From CAZEZY01 sp964516635 (GTDB lineage Bacteria > Pseudomonadota > Gammaproteobacteria > Burkholderiales > Burkholderiaceae_C): a stretch of 13,704 nt of DNA. The notes beneath the pieces are model-generated. The model saw nothing but the letters and a program-made list of their open reading frames with translations. It did not search any database and was not told the origin of the DNA. A program made the position numbers and the translations under genes. The stretch covers positions 1-13,704 of the forward strand of contig CAZEZY010000063.1 in assembly GCA_964516635.1 (NCBI GenBank), in the 5' to 3' direction. Below are positions 7,235 to 13,704 of the stretch, piece after piece (the first letter of the stretch is position 1; every line of letters starts with the position of its first letter).

Positions 7235-8101
7235 TCAATGATGCCGCAAGGCGTCGAGTTCCCGGTGGCGTTTCTGTACCACACCCAGATGACTGAATGC
7301 TTGGGCGAGTTGCTCGACCAGAAACACCGAGCGGTGCTGTCCTCCGGTGCACCCGACGGCGACCGTCACGTAACTGCGGTGGTCGGCCACCATGCGCGGC
7401 AGCCAGTGTTCCAGGAATTGCCGGATCTGGTTTTTCATGGTGAGCACTTCCGGTTCGGCGAGCAGGTAGTTGGCAACTGCAGGGTCCTGACCAGTGAGCG
7501 ATCGAAGCTCTGGTTCGTAGTGGGGATTGGGCAGCATGCGCACATCAAACACAAAGTCGGCATCCATGGGAATGCCTCGCTTGAAGGCAAACGATTCGAA
7601 TACCAGGGTCAGCGGCGCAGGGGCCCGATGCAGCAGGGCTTTGACTTCGCTGCGCAGGTGTGAAGCCCGTAGCTGGCTGGTGTCGAGCACGAGCGCCCGT
7701 TCTCGCAGTTCGCTCAGCAGTTCCCGTTCGAGTTCGATGGCCTCCACCAGGGCGCGCCGCTGGTCGTCGGTGTCTTTCAGCGACAACGGATGCATCCGAC
7801 GGGTTTCCGAAAACCGCCGGACCAGGGTTTCGGTGGTCGTTTCAAGGAACAGCACAGTCAGGGCCTGACCCCGTTGCCGGATCGCCTGGATTCGCTGTGG
7901 CAGGCCAGGCAGCGATTGGGCGCTCCGCACATCCATGGCCACGGCCACGCGGTCGGCCTGGTGGGTCTGTTCCACTTCGATCAGCGATTCGAGAAGTTCA
8001 GGCGGCAGATTGTCGACACAGTAAAAGCCCGCGTCTTCCAGCGCGTGCAGCGCCACCGACTTGCCGGATCCGGACATGCCGGTGATCAGGACGAGCTGCA
8101 C
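7235..8101 (-). CDS. rapZ: RNase adapter / nucleotide-binding protein RapZ
   Basis: RapZ (YvcJ/YhbJ family) is a P-loop nucleotide-binding protein. In enterobacteria it delivers the sRNA GlmZ to RNase E to control glucosamine-6-phosphate synthase; its role elsewhere is less clear. The 288-residue product (E. coli 284) has Walker A GMSGSGKS at 8-15, the typical CVDNLPPELL near 28, AMDVRS as the Walker B-like strand, and the conserved C-terminal GCTGGQHRSVFLVEQLA from about 250. It starts with GTG at 8101, supported by GGGAG 5 bases upstream, and overlaps the end of recN by 16 bases. It is last in nadK-recN-rapZ. No hprK or ptsN, its frequent neighbours in proteobacteria, is in the window. Confidence 0.96.
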   Translation of the reverse strand: MQLVLITGMSGSGKSVALHALEDAGFYCVDNLPPELLESLIEVEQTHQADRVAVAMDVRSAQSLPGLPQRIQAIRQRGQALTVLFLETTTETLVRRFSETRRMHPLSLKDTDDQRRALVEAIELERELLSELRERALVLDTSQLRASHLRSEVKALLHRAPAPLTLVFESFAFKRGIPMDADFVFDVRMLPNPHYEPELRSLTGQDPAVANYLLAEPEVLTMKNQIRQFLEHWLPRMVADHRSYVTVAVGCTGGQHRSVFLVEQLAQAFSHLGVVQKRHRELDALRHH

Positions 8102-9741
8102 ATCAACTCCCGGGCGTGCGCCAACGAGGTATCGGTCAGGCGGTCGCCGCCCAGCATGCGGGCGAGTTCCCGGACGCGATGCTCACCGTCTGCCGGGGTC
8201 ACACGGCTGGTGGTACCCGAATCGGTGCGGGTCTTTTCGACCAGCAGGTGGTGGTGGGCACAGGCGGCCACCTGGGGCAGGTGGGTGACGGCCAGCACTT
8301 GCCGATCGTCACCCAGTCGGCGCATCAACTGGCCGACGGTGTGGGCCACGGCGCCGCCAATGCCACTGTCCACCTCGTCAAAGATAAGGGTGGGGGCTTG
8401 CCCCAGCTGGCTGGTGGTGACCGAAATGGCCAGCGCCATGCGAGAGAGCTCGCCGCCCGAAGCGACCTTGCCCACTGGGCGCGGGGTGCTCCCCGGGTGG
8501 CCCGCCACCAGGAATTCCACGTTTTCCAGGCCGTGCGCCTGGGGTTCGTCCAGTGCTTGCAGTCGCACTTCAAACCGCCCGCCCGCCATGCCCAGTCCCT
8601 GCATGGCTTCGGTGATCGCTGCCGACAGTGCCTCGCCAGCCGTGGCTCGTTGTTGGCTCACGGCCCTGGCGGCCTGGACGAGCCGCTGGTGGGCGTCGCG
8701 TTCGGCGCGTTGCAGGGCGTCCAGGTCGGCGCTCCGATCGAGCGCCGCCAGCGACTGTTTCCACTGCGCCCACCGTTCCGGCAGTTCCTCCGGGGGGCAT
8801 CGGTAGCGGCGCGCCAGCGACAGCCACGCACCCATGCGCTGGTCCAGTGCTTCCAGTGCAGCGGGGTCGAGTTCGGTGTGGTGGGCGTGGTGCTGCAGGT
8901 CGTGGCACGCATCCTCGATCTGTGCCAGGGCGGCCTGCAGGACCTCGGCGAGTTCGGCGTAACGTGGTTCGATCTGTTGCTGTCCCTGCAGGGCCTGCAC
9001 GGCCCGGTGGATGCGGCGGGTGGCGCTGTCGTCGTCTTCGTCCAGTGCCGCCAGCGCGAGCTGGGCGGCGTCGATCAGTCCCTGGGCATGGGCCAGCCGA
9101 CCATGCTGCCGATTCATCTCTTCCCACTCACCGGATTGAGGCCCCAGTTTGTCCATCTCGCTGATCTGCCACTGCAGCCGTTCGCGCTCCTGCTGCAGCG
9201 TGGCCTGACGGGCACGGGCGTCGTCCAGCGTGCGCAGTGCCTCGCGCCAAGCCGCCCAGCCATTCCGCAACGCCTGGGTGTCAAGCCGGGCGTAATCGTC
9301 CAGGAGCTGGCGCACGGCATCCGGGCGGGTCAGGCTCTGCCAGGCGTGCTGGCCGTGGATGTCCACCAGTTCGTCAGCCAGCGCCTTGAGCTGGCTGGCC
9401 GTGGCGGCACTGCCATTGATCCAGGCGCGGCTGCGGCCCTGGCTGTCGATCTGCCGTTTGAGCTGCAACGGCTCGCCAGACAGGGTGTCGAAGCCGTTGG
9501 AGTCCAGCCACTGCACAACGACAGGGCTGGCGGCAAATTCGGCCACGATCTCGCAGCGTGCCGCCCCCTCGCGCACCACGGACGCATCGGCGCGGGCGCC
9601 CAGCACCAGCTGCAGTGCGTCAATCAGGATGGATTTGCCTGCCCCGGTTTCACCCGTCAGCACGGTGAAACCCCTTTGCAGGTCCAGGTCCAGCGACTGC
9701 ACGATCACAAAGTCGCGCAGCGCCATGCGTTGCCAGCTCAA
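8086..9741 (-). CDS. recN: DNA repair protein RecN
   Basis: RecN is an SMC-like ATPase that acts with RecA in double-strand break repair. The 551-residue product (E. coli 553) opens with LRDFVIVQSLDLDLQRGFTVLTGETGAGKS, giving Walker A at 30-37. A long charged helical coiled-coil region of about 160-360 follows. The ABC signature is SGGELSR at 428-434, with Walker B LIFDEVD at 452-458 and a VTHLPQVAA switch after it. The start is TTG at 9741, overlapping the nadK stop as TTGA. A strong GAAGGAG lies 7 bases upstream, and the resulting N-terminus aligns with the usual MLxxLxIRDFVIV. An ATG at 9726 would be shorter and poorly placed. No CTGT-N8-ACAG LexA box was seen near the recN start or the nadK leader, although recN is SOS-induced in many bacteria. 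Confidence 0.97.
   Translation of the reverse strand: MSWQRMALRDFVIVQSLDLDLQRGFTVLTGETGAGKSILIDALQLVLGARADASVVREGAARCEIVAEFAASPVVVQWLDSNGFDTLSGEPLQLKRQIDSQGRSRAWINGSAATASQLKALADELVDIHGQHAWQSLTRPDAVRQLLDDYARLDTQALRNGWAAWREALRTLDDARARQATLQQERERLQWQISEMDKLGPQSGEWEEMNRQHGRLAHAQGLIDAAQLALAALDEDDDSATRRIHRAVQALQGQQQIEPRYAELAEVLQAALAQIEDACHDLQHHAHHTELDPAALEALDQRMGAWLSLARRYRCPPEELPERWAQWKQSLAALDRSADLDALQRAERDAHQRLVQAARAVSQQRATAGEALSAAITEAMQGLGMAGGRFEVRLQALDEPQAHGLENVEFLVAGHPGSTPRPVGKVASGGELSRMALAISVTTSQLGQAPTLIFDEVDSGIGGAVAHTVGQLMRRLGDDRQVLAVTHLPQVAACAHHHLLVEKTRTDSGTTSRVTPADGEHRVRELARMLGGDRLTDTSLAHARELMCSSS
8107..8111 (-). promoter_or_regulatory. ribosome binding site of rapZ
   Basis: GGGAG on the minus strand, 5 bases before the GTG start of rapZ and inside the 3' end of recN. 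It decides the non-ATG start. Confidence 0.6.
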
Positions 9742-10658
9742 CTGACCACTCCTTCATTCCAGTGCAGCTTGCGCCGCAGGGTGTCGAAATAACTCCAGCC
9801 GACCGGGTGCAGAATCCGCAGTTCGTGGGCCGAGCGCCGCACGGTGATGCGATCGCCATGCAGCAGGCTGGTGAAGCTCTGCATGTCGAAGTGTGCGCTG
9901 GCGTCGCGGCCCGACACGACTTCCATCGCGATTTCGCCGGTCGAGGGCAGCACGATGGGCCGGTTGGACAGGGTATGGGGGGCGATGGGCGCCATCACCC
10001 AGCCCGCGATGGCCGGGTGCAGCAGTGGCCCACCCGCCGACAGGGCGTAGGCGGTGGAGCCCGTGGGCGAGGCGATGATGAGGCCGTCTGCCCGCTGGTT
10101 GGCCACAAAGTGGCCATCCACTTCGACGCGCAACTCCACCATGCTGGGCGAGCCACCACGGTTCACCACCACATCGTTCATGGCGATGGTTTCGAAAATG
10201 CAGCGCCCATCGCGCCACACGCCCGCCTGCATGAGTGCCCGGCGGTCTTCCTCGTGGCTGCCTCGCAGGATGGCGGCCAGGTGGCTCTCGAAGCCTCGGT
10301 AGGGGATGTCGGTGATGAAGCCCAGCCGACCCTGGTTGATGCCCACCACCGGGACCTTGTGCCGGGCCAGCTGCCGGCCGATCCCCAGCATGGTGCCGTC
10401 GCCGCCCATGACCAGGGCCAGATCGCAGACCTCCCCCAGCTCGGACACATCCAGCACCGGATGGTTGGTGAGGCCGGTGTTGTGGGCCGTGTCGCGCTCC
10501 AGCGACACATCACAGCCCTGGTCGTGCAGGAAATGGATGATCTTCTCGATGGCGTCCCGCGAGCCGTGTGCGTGGTACTTGCCCACCACCGCCACATGAC
10601 GAAAGCGAATCGGTGACCGAGGCGTGATCGGCGCAGGCAGCGCAGAGGGCGAATTCAT
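9738..10658 (-). CDS. nadK: NAD kinase (NadK/PpnK)
   Basis: NadK phosphorylates NAD to NADP with ATP or polyphosphate in the cytosol. With the ATG at 10658 the product has 306 residues (E. coli 292). The signature is all present: VMGGDGTML with GGDG at 85-88, GINQGRLGFITDI (106-118), the NDVVV acidic pair at 161-165, and the second conserved block ADGLIIASPTGSTAYALSAGGP at 190-211. The frame stays open a further 174 codons upstream, but that stretch is antisense to hrcA and does not resemble NadK, so the ATG just before the family core is chosen. It is first in nadK-recN-rapZ (TTGA overlap with recN). It diverges from hrcA across 36 bases, with a near-palindrome covering its own start codon. 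Confidence 0.97.
   Translation of the reverse strand: MNSPSALPAPITPRSPIRFRHVAVVGKYHAHGSRDAIEKIIHFLHDQGCDVSLERDTAHNTGLTNHPVLDVSELGEVCDLALVMGGDGTMLGIGRQLARHKVPVVGINQGRLGFITDIPYRGFESHLAAILRGSHEEDRRALMQAGVWRDGRCIFETIAMNDVVVNRGGSPSMVELRVEVDGHFVANQRADGLIIASPTGSTAYALSAGGPLLHPAIAGWVMAPIAPHTLSNRPIVLPSTGEIAMEVVSGRDASAHFDMQSFTSLLHGDRITVRRSAHELRILHPVGWSYFDTLRRKLHWNEGVVS
9749..9755 (-). promoter_or_regulatory. ribosome binding site of recN
   Basis: GAAGGAG on the minus strand, 7 bases before the TTG at 9741, within the last codons of nadK. It favours the TTG over the downstream ATG as the recN start. Confidence 0.7.
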
Positions 10659-10673
10659 GCTCAAATTAGAGCA
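10658..10673. promoter_or_regulatory. near-palindrome between nadK and hrcA, possible operator
   Basis: TGCTC-AAATTA-GAGCA: perfect 5-bp arms, and the inner AATT is also symmetric, so 14 of 16 positions match. It covers the first base of the nadK ATG (minus strand) and ends 21 bases before the hrcA ATG. Its shape fits a dimeric repressor site. It is not the CIRCE element of HrcA (TTAGCACTC-N9-GAGTGCTAA), although it shares part of its letters. The regulator is unknown. Confidence 0.4.
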
Positions 10674-10682
10674 CAAGGTTCT

Positions 10683-10688
10683 TAAAAT
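10683..10688 (+). promoter_or_regulatory. possible -10 box of hrcA
   Basis: TAAAAT, 5 of 6 matches to TATAAT, only 6 bases before the ATG at 10695; no good -35 is seen. If it is used, the transcript would begin at or next to the start codon, giving a leaderless or near-leaderless message. Confidence 0.3.
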
Positions 10689-10694
10689 GTGACG

Positions 10695-11714
10695 ATGCTG
10701 GATGACCGTTCCAAACTGTTGCTGAAGACGCTGGTCGAGCGCTACATTGCCGACGGTCAGCCGGTGGGATCGCGCACCCTGTCCAAGGCCGCGGGGCTGG
10801 AATTGTCGCCAGCCACCATTCGAAACGTGATGAGCGATCTCGAAGAGCTCGGGCTCATCGTCAGTCCGCACACCTCCGCCGGGCGGGTGCCCACCGCCCG
10901 TGGCTACCGCCTGTTTGTGGACACCATGCTCACCGTGCGGCGTGATGAACTGAGGGCGGTGGATCGCCTGCCCAGTGCCGGTCTGCAGGCCGAGCAGCCC
11001 CGCCAGGTGCTCAGCCAGGCTGCCCAGATGCTCTCGAGCCTGTCGCAGTTTGTGGGGGTGGTGATGGCGCCCAAGCGGCCCACGGTGTTCCGGCACATCG
11101 AGTTCCTGAACCTTTCTGACCGGCGGGTCCTGGTGATTCTGGTGTCGCCCGATGGTGACGTACAGAACCGTGTCATTCATACGCAGACCGATTTCACCCA
11201 GAGCCAGTTACAGGAAGCGGCCCATTTTCTCAACAGCCATTATTCGGGCCTGACGATTGACCAGGTTCGTGAACGCCTGCGCACCGAGGTGGACCGGCTG
11301 CGTGGCGAGATCGCCTCGCTCATGGTCAAGGCGGTGGAAGCGGGCCCTGATGCCATTGACCAGCAGGACGAGGTGGTGGTCGCGGGTGAGCGCAACCTGC
11401 TGTCGGTCAGCGAGTTTTCCCGCGACATGGACCATCTGCGCAAGATGTTCGATCTATTCGAACAGAAAACCCAGCTCATGCGGCTGCTCGAAGTGTCCAA
11501 CCAGGCGGAAGGTGTGCGCATTTTCATTGGCGGCGAAAGCCAGGTCGTGCCCTTCGAGGACTTGTCGGTGGTGAGCGCTCCCTACGAGGTCGATGGGCAG
11601 TTGGTGGGCACGCTGGCCGTGATCGGCCCGCAACGCATGCCTTACGACCGCATGATCCAGATCGTGGACATCACGTCCAAACTCGTGAGCAACGCCCTGA
11701 GCCACCACAAGTGA
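10695..11714 (+). CDS. hrcA: heat-inducible transcription repressor HrcA
   Basis: HrcA represses groESL and dnaK operons by binding the CIRCE inverted repeat, with GroEL assisting its folding. The 339-residue product starts MLDDRSKLLLKTLVERYIADGQPVGSRTLSK. The N-terminal winged helix (about 1-85) contains the very conserved LELSPATIRNVMSDLEELGL and SPHTSAGRVPTARGYRLFVD. The later GAF-like and dimerisation parts hold FLNLSDRRVLVILVSPDGDVQNR, VVAGERNLL and FIGGESQVVPFEDLSVVSAPY. The ATG at 10695 matches family N-termini. An in-frame GTG two codons earlier (10689) has AAGG 10 bases upstream and cannot be excluded. No CIRCE element and no chaperone gene is in the window, so its targets lie elsewhere. 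It is divergent from nadK, and a tRNA gene follows 24 bases after the stop. Confidence 0.97.
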   Translation: MLDDRSKLLLKTLVERYIADGQPVGSRTLSKAAGLELSPATIRNVMSDLEELGLIVSPHTSAGRVPTARGYRLFVDTMLTVRRDELRAVDRLPSAGLQAEQPRQVLSQAAQMLSSLSQFVGVVMAPKRPTVFRHIEFLNLSDRRVLVILVSPDGDVQNRVIHTQTDFTQSQLQEAAHFLNSHYSGLTIDQVRERLRTEVDRLRGEIASLMVKAVEAGPDAIDQQDEVVVAGERNLLSVSEFSRDMDHLRKMFDLFEQKTQLMRLLEVSNQAEGVRIFIGGESQVVPFEDLSVVSAPYEVDGQLVGTLAVIGPQRMPYDRMIQIVDITSKLVSNALSHHK

Positions 11715-11720
11715 GTGGCT
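11700..11720 (+). other. hairpin across the hrcA stop codon
   Basis: AGCCAC and GTGGCT form a 6-bp stem with a 9-base loop holding the last codons and TGA of hrcA. No T tract follows, so it is at best a weak terminator. Its last base is the first base of the TACAAT box of the following tRNA. Confidence 0.35.
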
Positions 11721-11725
11721 ACAAT
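11720..11725 (+). promoter_or_regulatory. -10 box of the CAU tRNA gene
   Basis: TACAAT (5 of 6 matches) placed to start transcription about 6-7 bases before the tRNA. The best -35 candidate is CTGAGC at 11697-11702 (17-base spacer, 3 of 6 matches), inside hrcA. Confidence 0.5.
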
Positions 11726-11738
11726 CCTTGGTCTGGTC

Positions 11739-11815
<77 letters not shown>

Positions 11816-11817
11816 AT

Positions 11818-12465
11818 TCATCCGGTGGCGGCATGTCGCAGCAGCACGATCGCCAGCATCCACATGATCATGCCGATCAGCCCGTCCAGTATTTGCCAGG
11901 CGCGTGGCCTGGCAAACCACGGAGCCAGCCACCGGGCGCCAAAACCCAGCAAGGTGAACCACGTCATGCTGGCCAGGCTGGCGCCTGCCACAAACCATCC
12001 CTGAAGGCCAGTCGGCTGCTGCGCGCCCATGGTGCCCACGAGCAGCACCGTGTCGAGGTACACATGCGGGTTGAGCAGGGTGAAAGCGCTGGCTTGTATC
12101 AGCGCGGCACGGCGGCTGAGGTTGGCCCCGCCCGTTGCGGCATGCAGTTGCCCAGCCTGGCGTAGGCGCATCAGCGCTTTCCAGCCGTACCATGCCAGGA
12201 ACAGGGCGCCGGCCAGGGCCATGGCGCGAGCCAGTTGCGGGCGCTCACCCACCGCCTGGGCCATCCCGAATACGCCGGCGGTGATCAGCAAAGCATCGGC
12301 CACGGCGCAGAACAGCACCACCGTGCCCACATGCTCGCGTCGAAGGCCCTGCCGAAGCACAAAGGCGTTCTGCGCGCCGATGGCCACGATGAGCCCCAGG
12401 CTCAGGGCAAATCCCTGGAGAAGCACAGGCCAGATGGCGCTTGCGGTGAAGAACAGTCGGTCCAT
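11818..12465 (-). CDS. LysE/ArgO-family amino-acid exporter
   Basis: An inner-membrane protein of 215 residues with about six hydrophobic segments (near 10-33, 45-68, 75-95, 118-142, 150-178 and 190-210), the layout of the LysE superfamily that exports basic amino acids. The second half of the first segment reads IVAIGAQNAFVLRQGLRRE and the middle TLLNPHVYLDTVLLVG. Both are close to E. coli ArgO (PLGPQNAFVMNQGIRR, TWLNPHVYLDT; 211 residues), so arginine or lysine export is the best guess. No ArgP/LysG-type regulator gene is adjacent; the divergent neighbour is def, 63 bases away. Its stop lies 2 bases from the 3' end of the converging tRNA, with no terminator between. Substrate is inferred from family only. 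Confidence 0.93.
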   Translation of the reverse strand: MDRLFFTASAIWPVLLQGFALSLGLIVAIGAQNAFVLRQGLRREHVGTVVLFCAVADALLITAGVFGMAQAVGERPQLARAMALAGALFLAWYGWKALMRLRQAGQLHAATGGANLSRRAALIQASAFTLLNPHVYLDTVLLVGTMGAQQPTGLQGWFVAGASLASMTWFTLLGFGARWLAPWFARPRAWQILDGLIGMIMWMLAIVLLRHAATG

Positions 12466-12528
12466 TTCGGCTATCTTCGCAGGATTCCGTCAACGTTTTC
12501 GTGCCACCCGCATGCCGCTGGATTCGAG

Positions 12529-13068
12529 ATGACCATACGCCCGATTCTGAAAATGGGAGACCCTGACCTGTTGCGTGTCGCACAGCCGGTCCCTGGTCCT
12601 GATGCGCCTTTCCTGCCAACGTTGCTTGAGGATCTGCGCGACACCATGCGTGCCGCCCATGGCGCCGGCCTGGCTGCTCCCCAGATCGGGGAGAACTGGC
12701 AGGTGGTGATTTTTGGCAATGGCGAACCCAACCCCCGTTACCCCGATGCCCCCGTGGTACCTCCCACGGTACTCATCAACCCCGTGATCGAGCCCATGGG
12801 CGACGACATGGAAGATGGCTGGGAAGGCTGCCTGTCGGTGCCCGGCCTGCGCGGGGTGGTTCCTCGTTACCGGCGGATCCGCTACACCGGCTGGGGCGAA
12901 CAGGGTGAGCGCATCGACCGGGTGGTGGAGGGTTTTCATGCCCGTGTGGTGCAGCACGAGTGCGACCACCTCATCGGGCGCTTGTATCCCACCCGGATGA
13001 CCGATCTGACGCGTCTGGGTTTCACGGATGTGCTGTTTCCCGGACTGGATGCGCCGGAGGATGATTGA
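12529..13068 (+). CDS. def: peptide deformylase
   Basis: Metal-dependent hydrolase that removes the N-formyl group from new polypeptides at the ribosome. The 179-residue product has all three family motifs: GAGLAAPQIG (45-54), EGCLSVPG (99-106, metal ligand Cys101) and QHECDHL (142-148, ligands His143 and His147, catalytic Glu144). There is an insertion-like stretch GEPNPRYPDAPVVPPT (65-80) and a C-terminal tail LGFTDVLFPGLD, typical of the second, fmt-independent deformylase of Burkholderiales. The frame is open upstream to 12235 but that part is antisense to the exporter. The ATG at 12529 begins MTIRPILKMGDP, as the family expects. It forms an operon with the next gene (TGATG overlap). No fmt is adjacent, so a second def may exist elsewhere in the genome. 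Confidence 0.97.
   Translation: MTIRPILKMGDPDLLRVAQPVPGPDAPFLPTLLEDLRDTMRAAHGAGLAAPQIGENWQVVIFGNGEPNPRYPDAPVVPPTVLINPVIEPMGDDMEDGWEGCLSVPGLRGVVPRYRRIRYTGWGEQGERIDRVVEGFHARVVQHECDHLIGRLYPTRMTDLTRLGFTDVLFPGLDAPEDD
13056..13060 (+). promoter_or_regulatory. ribosome binding site of the deoxyribosyltransferase gene
   Basis: GGAGG, 7 bases before the ATG at 13068 and inside the end of def. It decides for that ATG rather than the TTG one codon earlier. Confidence 0.7.
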
Positions 13069-13622
13069 TGGCCGACCGCACCTTGAAGCCGAAGGTGTAC
13101 CTGGCTGGGCCCGATGTGTTCTATCCCGATGCCCGGCAGCGGGGCGCCGAGTTGTGCCGCCTGTGTGCGGCGAACGGTTTTGTAGGGCTCTATCCGCTGG
13201 ACGCCCCATTGCAGTCTGGTGTGCAGCCGCTATCCCTCGCCATCTATCTGGCCAACCGTGCCCTGATCGATCAGGCCGATGCCGTGGTCGCGAACCTGCG
13301 TGATTGGCGCGGCCACGAGCCAGACAGCGGAACGGTCTGGGAAGCGGCCTATGCGCTGGCCTGCGGCAAGCCGGTGGTGGGTTATCTGCCCAGCGGCCAT
13401 TCCCTGAGGGAACGCATGGCCGGCCTGGCGCCAACTGGCCAGGATGTCGAGGGCAACGAGGTGGAAGATTTCGGGCTTCCGCTGAACCTGATGCTGGCTC
13501 ACAGCCTGACGGCCATCGTGCACGGCCCTGAAGATGGCCATGCCGGTTTCCAAGCGGCGCTCGAGTGCCTGAAGCACCTTGACGGGCACGAAAAAAATCG
13601 ACCCCCATCGAAGAGCCGCTGA
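13068..13622 (+). CDS. nucleoside 2-deoxyribosyltransferase-like protein
   Basis: A 184-residue protein of the nucleoside 2-deoxyribosyltransferase family, which moves deoxyribose between bases or hydrolyses the N-glycosidic bond of deoxynucleosides or their monophosphates. The N-terminal KVYLAGPDVFYPDA (9-22) is the typical first strand and loop. DAVVANLRDWRGHEPDSGTVWEAAYA (71-96) contains the D-S-G-T stretch and Glu92, which lines up with the nucleophile of characterised enzymes. KPVVGY follows, and FGLPLNLML matches the late substrate-side motif. A cytosolic role in base salvage or clearing odd nucleotides is likely, but the substrate cannot be told. The ATG overlaps the def stop by one base (TGATG) and has a perfect GGAGG, so the two genes are translated together. 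A tRNA-Arg follows after 28 bases. Confidence 0.88.
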   Translation: MADRTLKPKVYLAGPDVFYPDARQRGAELCRLCAANGFVGLYPLDAPLQSGVQPLSLAIYLANRALIDQADAVVANLRDWRGHEPDSGTVWEAAYALACGKPVVGYLPSGHSLRERMAGLAPTGQDVEGNEVEDFGLPLNLMLAHSLTAIVHGPEDGHAGFQAALECLKHLDGHEKNRPPSKSR

Positions 13623-13630
13623 AATCGTTG

Positions 13631-13636
13631 TATACT
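13631..13636 (+). promoter_or_regulatory. -10 box of tRNA-Arg
   Basis: TATACT, 14 bases before the tRNA start, placing transcription start about 6-8 bases ahead of the mature 5' end. It is the same hexamer as in front of tRNA-Gln. The -35 candidate TCGAAG at 13608-13613 is weak. Confidence 0.5.
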
Positions 13637-13650
13637 CCTAGCTTCTGCAA

Positions 13651-13704
13651 GCGGCTGTAGCTCAGTTGGATAGAGTACTTGGCTACGAACCAAGGGGTCG
13701 TGGG
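13651..13704 (+). tRNA. tRNA-Arg (anticodon ACG), 3' part cut by window edge
   Basis: Acceptor strand GCGGCTG, T8/A9, D arm GCTC-AGTTGGATA-GAGT, anticodon arm CTTGG-CTACGAA-CCAAG with ACG at 13685-13687, then the variable region and the start of the T arm. It closely follows E. coli tRNA-Arg(ACG). The first anticodon base would be deaminated to inosine by TadA to read CGU, CGC and CGA. The T loop, 3' acceptor strand and CCA are beyond the window. Confidence 0.95.

Noticed and set aside
8116..9792. 558-codon open frame on the plus strand opposite recN
   Set aside because: RecN on the other strand has every family motif. The plus-strand product is rich in Gln, His, Gly and Arg, has no recognisable motif, and is a third-codon-position effect of high GC.
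10658..10673. Palindrome read as a CIRCE element for HrcA autoregulation
   Set aside because: CIRCE is TTAGCACTC-N9-GAGTGCTAA; arm sequence and spacer differ, so only a general operator is claimed.
10659..11180. 174-codon upstream extension of the nadK frame
   Set aside because: It is antisense to hrcA, has low-complexity composition unlike NadK, and the ATG at 10658 starts at the family N-terminus.
12235..12528. 98-codon upstream extension of the def frame
   Set aside because: It is antisense to the LysE/ArgO-type exporter, and the deformylase family starts at the ATG at 12529.

Overview
The window is about 13.7 kb of GC-rich, gene-dense chromosome carrying twelve complete protein genes, all housekeeping-type, and three tRNA genes (two cut by the window edges). 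No mobile element, CRISPR array, prophage gene or pseudogene was seen. The longest gene-free stretch is about 80 bases, so no intergenic region reaches 300 bases. Gene content and order point to a betaproteobacterium, probably Burkholderiales. The signs are a TPR-protein/lolB/ispE/tRNA-Gln string, a dynamin-like GTPase between mutM and mutY, and HrcA and HrcA-adjacent NadK/RecN of betaproteobacterial type. A genus cannot be named from this alone.

Layout. (1) 1-3283, minus strand: a secreted TPR protein, lolB and ispE form a tight operon (ATGA overlap, then a 7-base gap), followed downstream by a tRNA-Gln gene with its own -10 box. This links outer-membrane lipoprotein insertion with isoprenoid precursor synthesis by position only. 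(2) 3330-7222, plus strand: mutM, a dynamin-family GTPase and mutY. MutM and MutY are two arms of the 8-oxoguanine (GO) repair system; the GTPase between them has no obvious role in it. (3) 7235-10658, minus strand: nadK-recN-rapZ, with both junctions overlapping and with non-ATG starts (TTG for recN, GTG for rapZ), each preceded by a strong Shine-Dalgarno sequence. (4) 10695-11815, plus strand: hrcA, divergent from nadK across 36 bases that hold a 16-bp near-palindrome, then a CAU-anticodon tRNA that looks more like tRNA-Ile2 than elongator tRNA-Met. (5) 11818-12465, minus strand: a LysE/ArgO-type amino-acid exporter. (6) 12529-13704, plus strand: a peptide deformylase and a nucleoside 2-deoxyribosyltransferase-like protein, coupled through TGATG, then a tRNA-Arg(ACG).

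I found no clear new multi-gene system. The most worthwhile leads are the dynamin-like GTPase embedded between mutM and mutY with a variant P-loop, the palindrome shared by the hrcA and nadK starts, the nadK-recN-rapZ coupling, and the odd CAU tRNA. The plus-strand reading frames lying opposite recN, nadK and the TPR gene are treated as composition shadows.
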